A stretch of 13,817 nt of DNA from CAYTRS01 sp964440305 (lineage in GTDB: Bacteria; Patescibacteriota; Minisyncoccia; Moranbacterales; JAKLHP01). Positions 12,785 to 13,817 of this stretch are shown in pieces. Under the pieces are notes generated by a model. It was not told the DNA's origin. It made no database searches and worked only from the letters and a program-made list of their open reading frames with translations. Every line of letters begins with the position of its first letter. The first letter of the stretch is position 1. Both the position numbers and the translations under genes were made by a program. Location of the stretch: NCBI GenBank assembly GCA_964440305.1, contig CAYTRS010000017.1, forward strand, positions 1 through 13,817, given 5' to 3'.

Positions 12785-12868
12785 AGTCCACAGTTATCAG
12801 CCAACAGTCCATAGTTAGCAAACAATTAATACCACCATGAACTATCAACTATATACTATAAACTAGAA
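12785..12868. repeat. Inverted array of heptamers between ispG and uppS
   Basis: The plus-strand left arm runs in exact 7-bp steps from 12785: AGTCCAC, AGTTATC, AGCCAAC, AGTCCAT, AGTTAGC. The right arm runs in exact 7-bp steps from 12841: ACTATCA, ACTATAT, ACTATAA, ACTAGAA. The last word contains the ispG stop codon (12863-12865). The arms are complementary in words (for example ATAGTT against AACTAT) and flank about 21 bp. Confidence 0.88.
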
Positions 12869-13817
12869 TTTATTGAGTTCCCTCATAAATTCCTTCAGCA
12901 GATTTTTTTCGGGAACTTTCCTTATTATTTCCCCTTTTTTGCAAATAAGTCCGACGCCTTTTCCGCCGACGATCGCCAAATCCGCTTCCCGCGCTTCTCC
13001 GGGTCCGTTCACCACGCATCCCATCACAGCCACGTGGATATCTTTTTCCATTCCTTCCACAGCTTTCTCCACTTTCTTGGCAAGGCCGATTAAATCAATT
13101 TGTGTTCTCCCGCAAGTCGGACAGCTGGTTACCGTGATTCCCTTTTTCCTGATGCCAAGCGAGCGCAGCATTTCCCAAGCCACTTTTACTTCTTCCACCG
13201 GATCAGCGGTAAGCGAAACTCTCAAGGTATCCCCGATTCCGTCATAAAGTAGGATTCCCAGTCCAATTGAAGACATAATCGTTCCGCGAAAAGCCGTTCC
13301 CGCTTCCGTAACTCCGATATGCAAAGGATACTTTACTTTTTTTGAAAGAATCCGATACGCCTCCACCGTTCTTTCAATGTCAGACGCCTTAAGAGAAACC
13401 GCAATATCATAAAATTTGAGCTTTTCCAGGATTCTAATATGCCTCATCGCCGATTCAACCATCGCTTTGGCAGTTACTTTGTTTGTATATTTTTTCAAAA
13501 TTTCTTTTTCCAAAGACCCTCCGTTTATTCCGATTCGGATGGGAATATTTTTTCTTTTTGCCGCTTCTACGACTTTCTTGATTTTTTCTTCCGATCCGAT
13601 ATTTCCCGGATTGATGCGCAGTTTGTCTATTCCTTGATTTATCGCTTCCAAGGCCAATTCGTGGGAAAAGTGAATATCCGCCACCAGGGGAATTTGTATT
13701 TTCTTTTTTATTTTTCCTAAGGCTTTGGCCGCTTTCATATCAGGCACGGCGACTCTCACTAATTCGCATCCGGCTTTTTGAAGAGATTTAATTTGTGAAA
13801 CTGTAGCGGAAACATCT
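12863..13817 (-). CDS. ispG: 4-hydroxy-3-methylbut-2-en-1-yl diphosphate synthase (5' end beyond window)
   Basis: This is the penultimate enzyme of the MEP isoprenoid pathway, a [4Fe-4S] protein converting MEcPP to HMBPP. The visible 317 residues begin at D-V-S-A-T-V-S-Q-I, so roughly the first 35-45 residues are beyond the right edge. Present are A-G-C-E-L-V-R-V-A-V-P-D, V-A-D-I-H-F, R-I-N-P-G-N-I-G and I-G-I-N-G-G-S-L. The iron-sulfur cysteines occur in T-S-C-P-T-C-G-R and M-G-C-V-V-N-G-P-G-E-A, as in bacterial IspG. The frame is open from the window edge (first full codon at 13816). It is followed after 121 bp by uppS, placing precursor supply and polyprenol synthesis together. Confidence 0.96.
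   Translation of the reverse strand, partial: DVSATVSQIKSLQKAGCELVRVAVPDMKAAKALGKIKKKIQIPLVADIHFSHELALEAINQGIDKLRINPGNIGSEEKIKKVVEAAKRKNIPIRIGINGGSLEKEILKKYTNKVTAKAMVESAMRHIRILEKLKFYDIAVSLKASDIERTVEAYRILSKKVKYPLHIGVTEAGTAFRGTIMSSIGLGILLYDGIGDTLRVSLTADPVEEVKVAWEMLRSLGIRKKGITVTSCPTCGRTQIDLIGLAKKVEKAVEGMEKDIHVAVMGCVVNGPGEAREADLAIVGGKGVGLICKKGEIIRKVPEKNLLKEFMRELNKF

Noticed and set aside
9945..12868. CRISPR array
   Set aside because: The repeats are 7-9 bp degenerate words without unique spacers of constant length, and there are no cas genes.
1..13817. Defence island, prophage or insertion sequence
   Set aside because: All genes are housekeeping or envelope genes on one strand; no transposase, integrase, terminal inverted repeats or target duplications were seen.

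Overview
This 13.8 kb window reads as ordinary chromosome of a low-GC bacterium. All 14 genes lie on the minus strand, so transcription runs from right to left. The gene set, the compact layout, the divergent versions of core enzymes and the near absence of Shine-Dalgarno sites fit a Patescibacteria/CPR lineage (Parcubacteria- or Moranbacteria-like). That assignment is inferred from protein character, not from a marker phylogeny. I see no mobile element, CRISPR array, rRNA, tRNA or defence system.

In transcription order: ispG (MEP isoprenoid pathway, 5' end beyond the window) and a divergent cis-prenyltransferase (uppS) supply polyprenyl carrier. Next come thioredoxin and a thioredoxin reductase-like flavoprotein, then YjbQ (its own promoter sits at the end of trxB), a PCMT-type methyltransferase and the lytic transglycosylase MltG. 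A consensus promoter then drives a large O-antigen-ligase-like membrane protein with a TPR tail, followed by a small mechanosensitive-channel-like membrane protein that ends in a terminator. Ribosomal protein bL25 has its own promoter and terminator. The last unit opens with an apparently leaderless gene for an exported coiled-coil/lytic-transglycosylase fusion. It continues through metG, tatD (start overlaps the metG stop) and the beginning of an AtpI/AtpZ-like gene, which suggests that the F1Fo ATP synthase operon lies just beyond the left edge.

The main biology is cell-envelope assembly (polyprenol, MltG, ligase, coiled-coil hydrolase, channel), thiol redox and translation.

The most unusual signal is in the spacers. 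Between about 9.95 and 12.87 kb each larger spacer is built from short degenerate words, on a clear 7-bp lattice in the best cases, arranged as an imperfect inverted repeat that begins close to the stop codon of the preceding gene. The word differs from spacer to spacer. The same kind of sequence occurs inside the metG coding region as four exact tandem GGAAATT units, next to a 24-bp stretch that matches the spacer upstream of metG at 22 positions. This looks like a family of expanding and diverging heptamer arrays that folds into the ends of transcripts and can enter genes.
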